The position numbers were made by a program, and so were the translations under genes. From assembly GCA_023374045.1 (NCBI GenBank), contig CM041776.1, positions 280,425,999 to 280,489,998 on the forward strand: 64,000 bases of DNA, read 5' to 3'. Under the pieces are notes generated by a model that had not been told where the DNA came from, made no database searches, and saw only the letters and a program-made list of their open reading frames with translations. The stretch comes from Limonium bicolor (lineage: Eukaryota > Streptophyta > Magnoliopsida > Caryophyllales > Plumbaginaceae). Below are positions 1-11,468 of the stretch, one piece after another. The stretch's first letter is position 1. Each line of letters starts with the position of its first letter.

Positions 1-137
1 TAAACATATACATGTAATCTATTCAGAAATGGACAAGAGAGGAAAGAATCATAGGGGAAAACCTATACATCATCAATCCTAAAAAGTCATTAAAAAGGGG
101 AATTTTGAGTTAAACTTCTTCTGGACTCCTCTGGTAC

Positions 138-265
138 GTCTTCGGGCTCCTGGCTAACTGCTCACACTCGTCCGGTTCTTAATTGGCTGTTCGCTCATCT
201 TTGGGCTCTTGACCGGCTGCTCGCTCGTCTCCGGACGCTCAACCGGCTACTCGCTCATTTTCAGG
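138..265. repeat. Degenerate ~40-bp tandem repeat, about three units
   Basis: Variants of a unit containing GGCTnnTCGCTC and GGGCTCTTGACCGGCT recur about every 40 bases. The copies are imperfect. No coding frame is supported across them. Confidence 0.55.
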
Positions 266-2923
266 CTCTTGAAGCAGTACCGTGATCAAACAGAACGGTT
301 GGTGTTCTTCTGATTTTCAACAGTTTGAACTCGAACAATCATTGCTGATCTTCATGCCGCTTGACTCGGGCTGGTGCACCTCTGATTTTTGGTTCAGACT
401 GTTGTTGATCTTCATGCGCTCCACTTGCTCCGACGAGGAAAATGAGGGGCGTTTTTTTGAGAAAGGAAAGGTGAATGATACAAAATCATTGTGAAAATTC
501 ACCACTTTTGTGAAAACACGAAATGAGTAGTACGCTCCACGGTAATGACCGCTGCTTTTGAAGGCGGGTTGAACTTCAAAAATAGCGGGTCACAACATGG
601 GGACTAGATCATTTATTTTGAAATACCTTTGTGAAAATCAATTTTGAAAACTGTTTTCGAAAACTATTTTGAAATAAAAATCCATGAAAATGTTGTTCCC
701 AAATTCGTTTGTGTAAAATAGTTTTTCGTGAATTCTATTTGTGAAAATAGTTTTTTGAAACTACATTTGTGAAAATAGTTTTTTGAAACTACATTTGTGC
801 AAAACATTTTTTTTGGAAATCATTTGTAAGTAGTAGATTTTTGAAATCTATTCTTTGCAAACTGTTCGACAAAGTTTGTTTTCTAGAAGATTTTGATTGA
901 AATCATTCGAGATGGACGACTTTGAAGATATTTCATTAGAGTGTTTGACATGATTCATTTTCTGATTTTTACTCATTTTTGAAACATGGTCACACATAGA
1001 TGTAAGTGCAAAATAAAAATCATGGCTAATTTTATGTGGAGCTGAGTGTGAATGATTGGGATAATCACCTTCCAGGTTAATCAATGCTTCCATACCACCG
1101 GGGGAACCGTCGTTCCTTCACTGTTCATCTCTCGGGATTTATCTCTGTTATGCCTTGTGGGGTACGTCATCAAGAAAGTCCGGAGTGCTTAAGTTCGAAA
1201 GGTCAGGATACCCGAAGTGATACAGTCACACGAGCCACGGCCGGGGATTATCACAACATACTCACTTTTGGGAAACTTGGGGAAGTACTGCATGTGAACG
1301 GGTCTCACATCGTCTGCACGATAAGGTATGTCTAAAGTCTAAATTATTCGCTGACTACGCTGTGTCATGTATGGGTATCCGTAAATACGGGATCCGCTAT
1401 GAATTTGCAGCGCGACATTGGGCTTTAAAGACACCCGTGGTGCAAAGGAATCATGGAGAACTGAGCCCATGCAATCTTCAAGGTAAGACAAAGGGTGGTC
1501 AGACAGACGGCATACAAGTGGGTGACTACCCATAGAACCCGTTCTAGACACCGGATCAGGCAGCTGGACACTGAAGGCTCAGAGGTCACTACATGCTGGC
1601 TTTGGACTCGAGGGGGGAAAGTATTTTTGGATCATGAGTTTCAAGGCGTTGGTCTTGGACCATATTACCTCATGGGTTAACTCCTTCTAGGAAGGACCCA
1701 ACTCATGGGGAATCAACCGTGGACCGAATGGGATCCCGTGACATGTGGATGAAGCGGGAGACACAGAGGAATGCATGTCCTAAGCTGCCCAATGCAACAA
1801 TGGGTTGACTCCTTCTAGGAAGGCCCCATTTACAAAAGCAGTATATAAGCAATAACAATTAAAATATTATGTCATGCATGAAGAGCAATGAACATAAGAC
1901 AGTAAACACACAACAGTAAACAAAAGTGAAGCGTGCAAATATCAAAGCACACATGTGGCACTCAAGGTCAATCTCGAACTCTGAACTCTCATCTTAACTA
2001 TCCTCTTAAACACACTCTAAGTGTGGAGTAGAGTAGTCCTAACGGCTTTTGGATGAATCTCTTGAAGGTTTTGAAAGAAGTTGGAGAATCTTGACAATTT
2101 TGAATGGAGTTCAGTCTTCCTTGAGTTTGAGAAAAACTTACTCAAGTTTTCCCTAGCAGAGTCGCCATTCTGTGGAGGGTGATTTTTTGGTATGGGGGGG
2201 AGTCTATCTAAATATGGTCTAATTAAAAAGCCTAGATCCTAGAAATTACCATTCTGTGGAGGGTGAAAACCCATTATTCTGGCATCCCTCAAATACCTAC
2301 TAAATCGTTTGTCTTTCCCAGAAAGTATAAAGGGGAGTGCAAGTGTGCACTACACCCGCTCTCGATGGGCTCCACACGGACTTATGCCTTAAGGGTGGAA
2401 TTGACTAGAGTCGCCACCTAGTTTGACCTAAGGAACTAGGAAGGAAAGGGAAGGAGGGTTCTAAGAACCGTTAATTGACTTTGAGATTGTTGTCTATGGA
2501 TAGGACTTATCTGGTCATTTGCAGAGATTCTATGTGGGTTCGCACTGGGTTACACCCCTTAGAAGTGGCAACGACCACGACTTCGGATTGGTGCCCGAGG
2601 AAACCTCGGTCTCCAATTGTCGGGATTGCCTTCTTTCAAAACCTTTTTAGAGAGATTCATTAAAGCCAAAGGATAGGATTAGGACAGGAAGAGAGAAAGA
2701 GAGTGGATGAGGCAAACTTTTATGCCAAGCTAGCGCCTAGAAGAGGGAATTGGGGAATTCGGATGAGTATAGAAACAAGATTTGGGAGAAGCCTGAGGTT
2801 GAGTGAATATACAAGACTTGGAGTCTGATGGTTTGAAGTTTATGGGAGCCGAAGAAGGTTTGAGTGTTTTGAGAGGTGTGAAAACACCTTAGAGTGGGAA
2901 AAGGGTTTTTTTATTGGAACGGG

Positions 2924-3608
2924 GTCGCACTCTAGGTGGGCTGCCTACGTACTCAATTCCCTATTAAGATCAGACCTTACGTAGTTCACGATTTTTGGTT
3001 TTTGGAGTTTTGAAGGGTTTTGATGGGTTTGAGACTTAGAGGAGTTTGGGATTTCGAGAAGTTTTGGATTTGAGTTGTTAGTCTGTGAGACGCTCGGGTC
3101 TGTGAGACGTTTGAAACCTTGAGATGTCGAAGTCTGTGAGACGCTCGAGTCTGTGAGACAGTCGAATCGTTGGAATGACAAAGTCTGTGAGACGCTCGAG
3201 TCTGTGAGACATGTAGAGTGTTGTTTGGAGGTGAGATGGCAGAGTGAAAAATGGCATTTTGATTGATGTGGGGTCGCACCCTGTGTGGGTTGCCTACGTA
3301 CTCAACTCCCTGTTGAGATCAGACCTTACGTAGTTCAATGTTTTTGAAGTTTTGATGTTTGTGGGGTTCGAAAATATTTGAGGTGTTTAAAATTTAGAAG
3401 GGTTCGGAGTTTTTAGAAGTTTCAGGTTTGGGATGCTAGTCTGTGAGACTCTCGGGTCTGTGAGACGTTTGAAACCTTGAGATGTCGAAGTCCGTGAGAC
3501 GCTTGGGTCTGTGAGACGCTCGGGTCTGTGAGACGCTCAGGTCTGTGAGACATTCAAATCATTGGAATGGCAAAGTCTGTGAGACACTCGGGTCTATGAG
3601 ACATTTAA
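2924..3608. repeat. Tandem duplication of a ~346-bp unit with a CCTACGTA...TACGTAGT motif
   Basis: Two adjacent copies begin near 2924 and 3270 with the same block: GGTCGCAC, then TGCCTACGTACTCAA, then GATCAGACCTTACGTAGTTC. The TACGTA ends form an interrupted inverted repeat that would allow a short stem. Each copy is followed by a cluster of TCTGTGAGAC repeats. I recall similar GCCTACGTA...ACGTAGTTC blocks from plant LTR retrotransposons, but could not check this. No coding function is inferred. Confidence 0.7.
3080..3605. repeat. TCTGTGAGAC(GCTCGGG) short tandem repeats in two clusters
   Basis: The decamer TCTGTGAGAC recurs about every 18 bp, in clusters at roughly 3080-3215 and 3440-3605, usually followed by GCTCGGG, GCTCGAG or a decayed form. 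The second cluster has extra units. Short open frames across it on the minus strand are products of the repetition. Confidence 0.8.
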
Positions 3609-3624
3609 AGTGTAGGGGAATTTG

Positions 3625-4030
3625 GAATAAAATTGAAACTGAATTGAAAACGATGTTGAATTAGAGCTGAATGATTTTGATCTGGATTGGAATTGAATTG
3701 AGATTGAGATTGAATTGGAGTTGAATGAATTTTGATTTGAATTGGAATTGAATTGAGATTGAATTGGTGTTGAATGAATTTTGATTTGAATTGGGATTGA
3801 ATTGGAGTTGAATGAATTTTGATTTGAATTGGGATTGAATTGAAATTGAGATTGAATTGGAATGGATCTGGAATTATTGGATTTGAATTTGAATGAATTT
3901 TAAATGAATTAAATTGGAATGAATTTTTATTGAAATTGGATTTGAATTCGATTGAAATCGGAATTGGAATTGAATTGAAATTAAATTGATTTTGGATCGG
4001 AATTGAGAATAATTGGGATGGAATTGAAGT
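3625..4030. repeat. Degenerate GAATTG / GAATTGAGATT low-complexity array
   Basis: About 400 bp of purine-rich, slipped variants of GAATTGAATTGAGATTGAA and GAATGAATTTTGATTTGAA. It looks like an expanded and decayed microsatellite. No gene is seen. Confidence 0.8.
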
Positions 4031-4144
4031 TGTAGGCCAAATTTGAGCTGATGGGCCTGGTTTGGGCCTCGGAAGATGGGCCAGATTGGGCCTTGGAAGA
4101 TTGATCAGATTGGACCTTGGAAAAGTAGGCCTGATTTGGGCCTC

Positions 4145-4468
4145 GATTGGTCTTTGAAATGGGCCTCGAATTGGGCTTTGAAATGGGCCTCAAATTGGGC
4201 TTTTGAATGGGCCTCAAATTGGGCTTTGGAATGGGCCTCGGATTGGGCTTTGGAATGGGCCTCGAATTGGGCTTTGGAATGGGCCTCGAATTGGGCTTTG
4301 GAATAGGCCTCAAATTGGGCTTTGGAATGGGCCTCAAATTGGGCTTTGGAATGGGCCTCAAATTGGGCTTTGAAATGGGCCTCGAATTGGACTTTGGAAT
4401 GGGCCTTGAATTGGGCTTTGGAATGGGCCTCAAATTGGGCTTTGGAATGGGCCTCGAATTGGGCTTTA
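4145..4468. repeat. 24-bp minisatellite, about 13-14 copies
   Basis: The unit is GGAATGGGCCTCAAATTGGG followed by CTTT (24 bp), with C/T and A/G variants. Because 24 is divisible by three, several frames on both strands stay open and give artificial octapeptide repeats; these are not proteins. Each unit carries TGGGCC and TGGGCT, which resemble the plant site II core TGGGCY bound by TCP factors, so the array holds well over twenty such cores. Any regulatory role is inference only. Confidence 0.9.
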
Positions 4469-5293
4469 TTTAGCATCTGAAGTGAATTGATGTTTAGATT
4501 TTGAAATTGACTGATTTTTGATATGAGATTTGATGATTTTTTTTATTAGAATTGGAAGGTTGATTGTGCATTTTATTCTGACATTAAGGGATGATTTGAA
4601 AAGTTTTGAGGAAAATGGGTATTACTCACATGGACCGTGTCTAGGACCCGTATGCACTGAGGATACCCCAAACCTAAGGCTTTTCTACAAAGGGGTGACC
4701 TATGGGCTAACTAGGGCTTCCTAGGTATTGGGCCTCTATATTGGACTAGGCCCAATAATTACCAAGCTAGTAATATATACTATGATGTATGTAAATAAAG
4801 AATCATGGAATTAAGATTGAAGATAAGCAACCAATATATACAACATGAAATTAAACAGACATTTGCGGCCGCATGCATGCATTTGTTCTTTTGTTTCGGT
4901 GGGTTGCTACTTAATTCTTAACACAATTTTTTTAAGGCCCTAAGCTATTACAAAGCACTTAAAAGCAATATGGATTCAACAAGTTACCGAATCCAAATTT
5001 ATTCACGCCAAGCAATTGAAATAGAACGAAGTAGTAGGAGTTCATCCTAATTACTCGTTTATTTATTTTTTTGGAATTAAGAAAAGACGTTATGCGACGT
5101 TATAAAAACATGAATCAATTAAGCAAGTCCAAATCAGATTGTTAAGACAGCAAAAATCTACAGACTAATACAACCATATTGTAACAATCACGCCGATATT
5201 GAAAGTAAATCAGTTAGTTGCACAAAGAAAACATGTTTACAGAAAGTCTACATATATCGCCAAGTAATAGACTAGCAACTAGATGATAATCCA

Positions 5294-7010
5294 TTAACAT
5301 AAACAGAACACCAACCCCTGAATCAAAAACTTTATCAACTCTGGTAAACCCCATGTTGACTCCAAGCAATCCATACACACCAAACTTCTTATCTCAAGCT
5401 CAGATTTCATTCCAGCAGGTGAGTCATCAACCAACTCAGCAAATTTTTCCAAGTCGATTCCAAGCAGCTCCCATTCGAACATGTACCCTAGTCATGCAAC
5501 AGAAAAGAGGGCAAGCATATATATATATATATATAAATAATGAAGATAAAACTGGTAACGACCAAGTACAGAGAAAAAAATCAGAAGCAATAGACACAAA
5601 ATGAACAAATACGTCAGTTAACAGATATAATCAAATGGAGAAGGGGAAAAGCAAGTAAGGTAGACCACCAGGAGTATAATCGAGTGGACCAAAAGGGAAC
5701 GAAGTGAGAAGGCCACCAGTGTTTATGGCTGAAGGAAGAATACACCTGAAACTTTTCCAGAGAATGCAAGCTACATTTCTAACCAAGTCAGTAGCTGCAC
5801 CGAAACAATAATCGACAACAGAACAAACAAGTTTCTTTTTAATGACTGGGTAAATATGAACAAAGTAAGGAGCATAAACACAACAACACTTCAGTTTCTT
5901 ATAACCATATCAATGACAAGAGTTTACGGGATGACAAGGGAAAACTTCAGGTCCATACTGGACTAAGTCAAAACCGAAACAAAAATCTAACCGGGAGTGC
6001 AGACAAGTTTCATGACCGAAGCAAAGAACAACTTACATCTTTTGCTCAAACAAAAGCATGAAAGGAAATATATACAACGAAGAATATTCAACAGATTGCT
6101 TGCATTACGTGTCCAAACAGCCCTGCGAATCCGGAGACCCATGTTGGATTCGGTGTTCGCATACATACTAGAAGAGAAATGCCAGGACACATAAGATGGA
6201 TTTACATAGTCAAAACTGAGGAGAAGGAAAGGAGAAATCGGCGCCAATCTTCAGGATAAGTCCTTAGGCAGTGACTCTCTTTCCTCTCAGGCCATCACCA
6301 TTCAGGGTTCATTTGGCTACAGAAATAAAGATACAGAGAATACGAAAGACAAAAAACGAACAAAATAAAGGTAGAGGACTCAACATTAGCACCAGATTCG
6401 TTCCTGGCAAGGCCGATGAGTTTTAACCCCCTTGCTGTCGAGTTTGTTTGGCAATATATAAAAAAGAAAGTAATCGAACTAATTGAAGATATAGCACGTT
6501 TCGAAACTATGCTAAAACAAAATTAACTTCTGCTAGCAATTGACGTGCATAGCAAGAACGTAGGTCTCAAGTACTGAAACGATGCGAAATGAAACAATTT
6601 ACCGATTCGGTTTGCTTGGTGGATGAGGTCAAAGAGAAGAAGTATAATAAATAGAAGAACAAAGAAAAACGGGTTCAAATAACGAAACGAAGTTTACGGT
6701 GGGAAATTAACCTACGATGCCCAGATAATGGTGTTTGCGTTTTCGAACTCCCGAAGTTGGAAAAAGAAGACAGGATGCGAAGATATGGAGGGGAAATCAG
6801 AGGTTTCTTTGCAGTGGTACAATGATGGTGGTGGTTTCCCGGTGAGATTAAGAAAGGTGGGTGTTATGAGTCTCCAGTTATTTGAAATATTGAGCAGAGT
6901 AAAGGATATTCGAAGGGGAAGAACGTCGGAGGATTGAATTAAGATGCTCGCGAAGAACTGAGAAAAACCGTGGGTCTCAGGGAAAATGTAGAAGGTTTTC
7001 AACAGAGGGA
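5294..7010 (-). other. Possible minus-strand gene remnant, unrecognised
   Basis: On the minus strand, 7010-6716 looks like a pyrimidine-rich transcript start with an open frame (about 96 residues from 7002) ending near a GT-like donor. Farther along, 5482-5294 holds a 62-residue frame with a gene-like composition, containing FEWELLGIDLEKFAELVDD, preceded by a pyrimidine stretch and an AG that could be an acceptor. The segments between look intronic or decayed. I do not recognise any domain and cannot define exons. It may be a host-gene fragment, a pseudogene or a captured exon. The AT microsatellite at 5517-5535 lies in the presumed intron. Confidence 0.25.
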
Positions 7011-7670
7011 GTAAAACGCGAGATTTTTGTGTTGTCGGCTGGCTTCTTAAAAAATTGATACAGTAGGGTTTTTGAATGCAGTTTTATAAAGAAGACCGGG
7101 GTTTTCTGAAGTGGTCATGGCTTTATTTGGATGTGGGTTAAAAAGAAAAAATGGGCTTGGGTTTGGGCTGCTGAGTTTGACTGAATACTGGGCTAAGACC
7201 AAGCTTGGTCTACTGAAAAATGAGAAAGGAATAGGACCACCACAATAGAACTTCATATAAAATTGAGGGAGAGAAAATAAAAGCTATAACTCGACATGAG
7301 TAAAATCATCATAAACATATTTGCAGGGTAAGACTAAAAGGGTAGTCAATAAAAATAAAATGTTTTACTTACAAAATAACAACATAAAAAAGATAAAATA
7401 ATAAAGTAAAATAAAGTAAATGAAATGCCCACGACTAAGAAAATAAAACTGAAAATAACTAAATAAAATAAAAGGGTAAGTCTAAAACAAATGATTGTTT
7501 GAAAATTTCTGGAAAATTGGATTTTTCTAAGATGCTTGAAAAATTGGTTTAAAATATTGTCGTAAAACGATGGTTTCATTTTGGCACGCACGTTGATATG
7601 TTTTGAAAAAAGAAAGGCGATGACCCCTCTTATTGCATTTATGATTTCGAAATTTGCTTTATGGGGTGAG
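7011..7670. other. AT-rich spacer ending in an LTR-end-like sequence
   Basis: No gene is seen. The stretch 7346-7600 is A-rich, and the hydrophobic open frame on its minus strand is compositional. The text GAGAATTTTTGGTGTCTACA ends near 7686 and resembles the 3' end of plant gypsy LTRs, but no partner repeat was found. Confidence 0.35.
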
Positions 7671-8067
7671 AATTTTTGGTGTCTACACATGGGGATCAAA
7701 GAAACAACAAAGTGTTGCAATCTCAACAGCTGAATCTGAATACATTGTTGTGGCAAGCTGTTGTGCCCAACTTCTATGGCTCAAACAACAAATTGGTGAT
7801 TATGACGTCAAAACAGGTACTTTACCAATTATGTGTGATAATACAAGTGCCATCTCTATTTCCAAAAATCTTGTGCATCATTCTCGTACCAAACATATCG
7901 ACATTAGACATCATTTTCTTAGAGACTATTGTGAATAAGAATTAGTTGGTTTAAAGTATATTTCTATTGAGAATCAACTAGCTGACATCTTTACAAAGTC
8001 ATCAAGTAAAGAAAGGTTTACTAAGATTGTTCATGATCTGGGTATGATATTCATTAATCACAGTTAA
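7671..8067 (+). pseudogene. Ty1/copia RNase H fragment (3' end of pol)
   Basis: This is the C-terminal RNase H end of a copia polyprotein. Recognisable motifs in order are WGSKKQQSVAISTAESEY, SCCAQLLWLKQQ, CDNTSAISISKN, HSRTKHIDIRHHFLRDYC and QLADIFTKSSSKERF. A stop codon (TAA near 7936) interrupts the frame right after RDYCE, although homology continues for about 40 residues. Everything upstream (gag, protease, integrase, reverse transcriptase) is absent, so the fragment is dead. The wording fits the Tork/Sire side of copia; the exact lineage is not certain. Confidence 0.88.
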
Positions 8068-8360
8068 ACTGCTTTTATTTCCCATGATCGGTCAACGACA
8101 TATGAGCAACACCTGTTATATTGTCGTTCAGTAGTCAACGATCAGTTTAATGCATAGAAAATATGTTGAACGACTACTTGAAGCAGATATGTCAGTTTCC
8201 ACAAAAGTGAGATTAGGTTAGAGACAGTCCAACGGACATAAACGGAAAAATTTCTCAACGGGTCACTGACAACCGTCATGACTGCTGTCCGTTATGAATA
8301 ATACCGTTAGGACATGTCATCGAGCGGACGAGGAGCGGTCACCGACCGTTACTCGATATC

Positions 8361-8367
8361 TATAAAA
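8361..8367 (+). promoter_or_regulatory. TATA box (TATAAAAGGG) with CT-rich leader
   Basis: TATAAAAGGG sits about 190 bp before the ATG at 8557. It is followed by a CT-rich stretch (TCCTCACTCTCTCTAATCTC), typical of plant transcript starts. It could serve the ORF at 8557 or be the U3/R of a copia LTR. Confidence 0.5.
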
Positions 8368-8556
8368 GGGCGATGGGGGTTTTACTCCTGTCACGCTATT
8401 GTCCTCACTCTCTCTAATCTCTCTAAGCGATCAAAGCATTTTCTCTTCTCTCTTACAAACAACTTCGTGAGATCTGTGCAAAGAACCTCGCCTCACAGCA
8501 TCTCTAAAGATCTCTCTAGCGAAAGGTTTTAAACTCCAAAAATCCTTCAATCAATC

Positions 8557-8988
8557 ATGGCACCAAAATCGGTTCTCCGCTCTAAGAAGAAAGCTGTCTC
8601 CAACAAAGCATCCTCACAACAAGTAGCCGACATAAGGCCGACAGGAGCAGCAATTGAATCACCGCCCCCACGTCTATCCAAAGAGCTAGAAAACCAGCTT
8701 GTGCGCAGGGTAACTGATGAAGGAGAGGTGTACCAAGATGAAATTCTCTATATAAGCCACCACCTTCCAAAAATTCATCATTGCATCCAAGCCGAGATTC
8801 TAAAACCCAAAATTCTTCCAACTCCTACCTCCACAGAAAAACAAATCATGTCCTCTCCTTTTCCATCACCTGCTATCGGCACCAAACATTCAAAAATCAA
8901 AAATCCCAAAAAGAACCAAGATCTCTCCACTGCTACTACAAGTCATGTAGCTCATGAGACTCGTGCCTCCAAACGAGCTAAAACATAG
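8557..8988 (+). CDS. Hypothetical basic protein downstream of copia pol, possibly env-like or element-derived
   Basis: A 143-residue frame starts at ATG 8557, preceded by a promoter-like region. The N-terminus is lysine/serine-rich (MAPKSVLRSKKKAVSNKASS), a mid part has short hydrophobic patches, and the C-terminus is basic (HETRASKRAKT). No domain is recognised. After the TAG at 8986 the next frame continues with an acidic protein-like sequence (RKLHFIDDEEGTPPAVAQGN, then EEEEEVQSDERSQQE, with an internal stop) to about 9145, so the original product was probably longer and is now broken. Position just after copia pol recalls the env-like gene of Sireviruses, but there is no sequence evidence of an envelope: no signal peptide or membrane segment is obvious. 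Confidence 0.4.
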   Translation: MAPKSVLRSKKKAVSNKASSQQVADIRPTGAAIESPPPRLSKELENQLVRRVTDEGEVYQDEILYISHHLPKIHHCIQAEILKPKILPTPTSTEKQIMSSPFPSPAIGTKHSKIKNPKKNQDLSTATTSHVAHETRASKRAKT

Positions 8989-9146
8989 AAAGAAACTCCA
9001 CAACGAGCTCATCAACGCCTGAAGGAGCAACTCGCAAGTTGCACTTCATCGACGATGAGGAAGGAACCCCTCCAGCGGTCGCCCAAGGTAATATTTAGCA
9101 GGAAGAAGAGGAGGAAGTACAAAGTGATGAAAGGTCACAACAGGAA

Positions 9147-9233
9147 GTACTACTGGTTGCTCATGAACTTGACTGGTTGCCCACATACTTGACTGGTTGC
9201 TCATAAACTTGACTGGTTGCTCACAAACTTGAC
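9147..9233. repeat. 20-bp tandem repeat (ACTTGACTGGTTGCTCANNA), four copies
   Basis: Four consecutive 20-bp units differ by one to three bases in the last positions. The array sits exactly at the junction between the broken ORF on the plus strand and the gypsy fragment on the minus strand, so it may mark a recombination or repair scar. Confidence 0.85.
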
Positions 9234-9619
9234 CAAGGAATTGAATTTTCCTCTAAGCAAAAGAGCACTTCTCTTTCTTGATATAGAGCTTCCTTGAGCC
9301 TGTCAAAGACTTTCTTCACATGCTCTACATGCTCTTCAATGTTGGTGTTGTACACCACAATATCATCCAAATATACTACCACGAAGTCATCCAAGAAGTC
9401 ATGCAATACCTCATTCATTAGGTTGCAAAAAGTTTCCAGAGCATTATACAAACCAAAAGGCATCACTAATAACTCATATGATCCATGGCGAGTCACACAA
9501 GTTGTCTTCCCTTCACCACCCTCCTCTATCCTCACTTGCCAATAGCCCGACCTCACGTCCATCTTGGTGTAGATCATGGCCTTGGTGAGTCTGTGAGCCC
9601 CTACTTTTTGAACCTTCAT
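9234..9619 (-). pseudogene. Ty3/gypsy reverse transcriptase fragment
   Basis: The minus-strand frame reads the core of a gypsy reverse transcriptase: FTKMDVRSGYWQVRI-type block (here YTKMDVRSGYWQVRI), ETFCNLMNEVLHDFLDDFVV after MPFGL, and the catalytic YLDDIVVY motif with both aspartates intact. It is cut off shortly after the thumb start, and the N-terminal part of the polyprotein is absent. It is only ~130 residues of a polyprotein normally over 1,000, so it is a dead fragment. Its orientation is opposite to the copia fragment beside it, showing separate origins. Confidence 0.9.
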
Positions 9620-11458
9620 CCTATGTTACTTCAGGTTGATTATGATCTATTAGGTTATAGGTCCGCTTATAATCTAAGCTTAATAACTATGTCACAAAAC
9701 TTTAATTATTAAAACTAGGGTTAGCCCACTAGAACCTATTATGAGTCGCCACATAATTTTAATCTACGGTAAATTAGGAAAGGTTAGAGTTTGGGGGCTT
9801 GGTATATAAATTTTCCGGGTTCAAATTACTTTCACTACCCTTATAAGTTATTTTTCCTCTACTTATATCATTAATGGCTTATTATATGGTAGATTTAACC
9901 TAAGTGTGCATGCTTCTGTACTTTTATATTTTTTAGACTGAAATTGAAGTTGAAAGTGAAAACTGAAAATACCTAAACTAGGGTTTCAGGGGCTGAATTA
10001 GGTCAAATTTTAAAATGTTCGTGGCCACGGAGCTAATGTCCATGCCCACGAATCCTAATTATACTAATCATACAGAAAGTTCAAATTTGTAAAAGATCAG
10101 CATTTTAAAGGGTGTATGTACGACATATAAAACAATAAACTAATTAATAGTAAAAAAATATGGTTTAAATATTACTGTATGTACGTGAAATTACATTAGA
10201 GATTTAATATTATATTTTTATAAAATATTTATTAGCATTAGAATATAGTATTGATAATCTTCAAAACTACTAATTGCCTTTAAAAATGTTTATAACAACA
10301 TGGGAAAAGACAAACAACATAAATGTGATATAAATGTGAACAAAATAAAATATACTAAAATGTGACATCTATACCATACTCACTTATGCCACATTTGACA
10401 AATTAAAGTTCCCCTGTTTCTGATCCGCGTAGATGCACCTCAATTCGGTCCAAGAATCACTGTGGCTGTTCTCGGTGTCAAATCATAATCGATCAATCAG
10501 GCGCATACTCGTCCCGAAGCTACCATCCAAGAAATTATGACACGAATTGCTGCCCAGTGCCATCATTTCGATTTCATGAGTTGATGTATTCTTCAGCAGG
10601 TTCGCTAATTTCGTTTTGGGCCTTGATCTAAATTAGTCCAGTCCATACTCCATAGTTATTAGTCTCAGTTTCTGTAGAATAGAACTTCCAGTTCATTCAT
10701 TACTTTCCTCTTCTGTTCTGTAAAACAGAATCGCGAGCCCTTTCGAGCCTCGTTGCGATTCTTCTCAAGTATCAGCTTTATATCGATCCGCGTTTCTACA
10801 TGGTATCCGCGTTGTATTGGATGCCTGTAGTGCGGTCGATGTAGGCACAAGTTACTATCTTCTCGTGTGGAGTGACAGTACATTTTGATTGAACTCGCCT
10901 TTGATGATTGATCTGGTTTGTTTTGTTCGACTTTACTTCTGGAGTCACCCTCCCTATGATGTACATGCTGAGCAATGTACGCATTTGGTTACTGGAGGTG
11001 CTATGTAACTATACCCAAAGGCAAGAAAACACTAGAACACTGAATTTTCGGGGAGCTCTCTTGAGCTATACGTCCACTTGGTAGAAAACCTTTAAGCCCA
11101 CTTGTGCGCCGCTCAACAATTACAAGAGCAATAATATATAAACTGCCTAGCAAGAAAATTCCCTTCTATGAGTATTTTTCTGGTTGGTTATACATTGTTT
11201 TGGTCACTAGCTCCTTCCAATCCCCTTTTTTGTGACACGTATCACACGATTCACACTTGCTTATGGAAAGAGGAACCATTCTGATGCATTTTCTTTAGAA
11301 AAACTGAATCTTGCTGGAACTCTGTGATGTTTGGGTCTGACGGATAGCCATTGATCACAGGCTCTTCTTCGAGCAAGAATCATGGCAGTTCCATATTTTA
11401 ACTTTGCTGTGTGAGTAATCTTCCCCTTGGAAACAAAGTTTCATACTATTTTATTAGT
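9620..11458. other. Intergenic DNA without a recognisable gene
   Basis: AT-rich 9.8-10.4 kb, then moderate composition. The short frames at 10665-10984 on the minus strand have no recognisable motif. The stretch 10400-10990 has a pyrimidine-rich segment that could be a decayed transcript leader; nothing firm can be said. Confidence 0.4.
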
Positions 11459-11468
11459 GGCATGCGCG

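Larger units (their letters stand above)
1..4900. other. Decayed repetitive region, probably LTR-retroelement derived
   Basis: No convincing gene is visible here; the short open frames lack recognisable domains. The stretch is built of short tandem repeats: a ~40-bp unit near 138-265, a duplicated block near 290-420, AT-rich GTGAAAATAGTTTTTTGAAA copies near 620-830, and the arrays listed separately at 2.9-4.5 kb. The phrase AGAGTCGCCA occurs near 2158 and 2407 and a similar GAGTCGCCAC near 9744. My recollection is that such wording is common near the ends of large plant gypsy LTRs, so I infer decayed LTR or leader DNA, but no boundaries or target duplications could be placed. Confidence 0.4.

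Noticed and set aside
4076..4476. Several overlapping open frames on both strands with octapeptide repeats (LELGFGMG, PIPKPNSR, KAQFEAHS)
   Set aside because: They follow from a 24-bp repeat that cannot hit a stop in three-base phase. All frames are equally open, with no start context or homology.
5517..5537. AT dinucleotide run as a promoter TATA box for a plus-strand gene
   Set aside because: No supported plus-strand gene follows, and the run looks like a microsatellite within a possible minus-strand intron.
7346..7756. 136-codon hydrophobic minus-strand frame
   Set aside because: The sequence is a run of A/T-rich low-complexity DNA giving Phe/Leu/Ile by composition. No motif is recognised and it overlaps the copia RNase H on the other strand.
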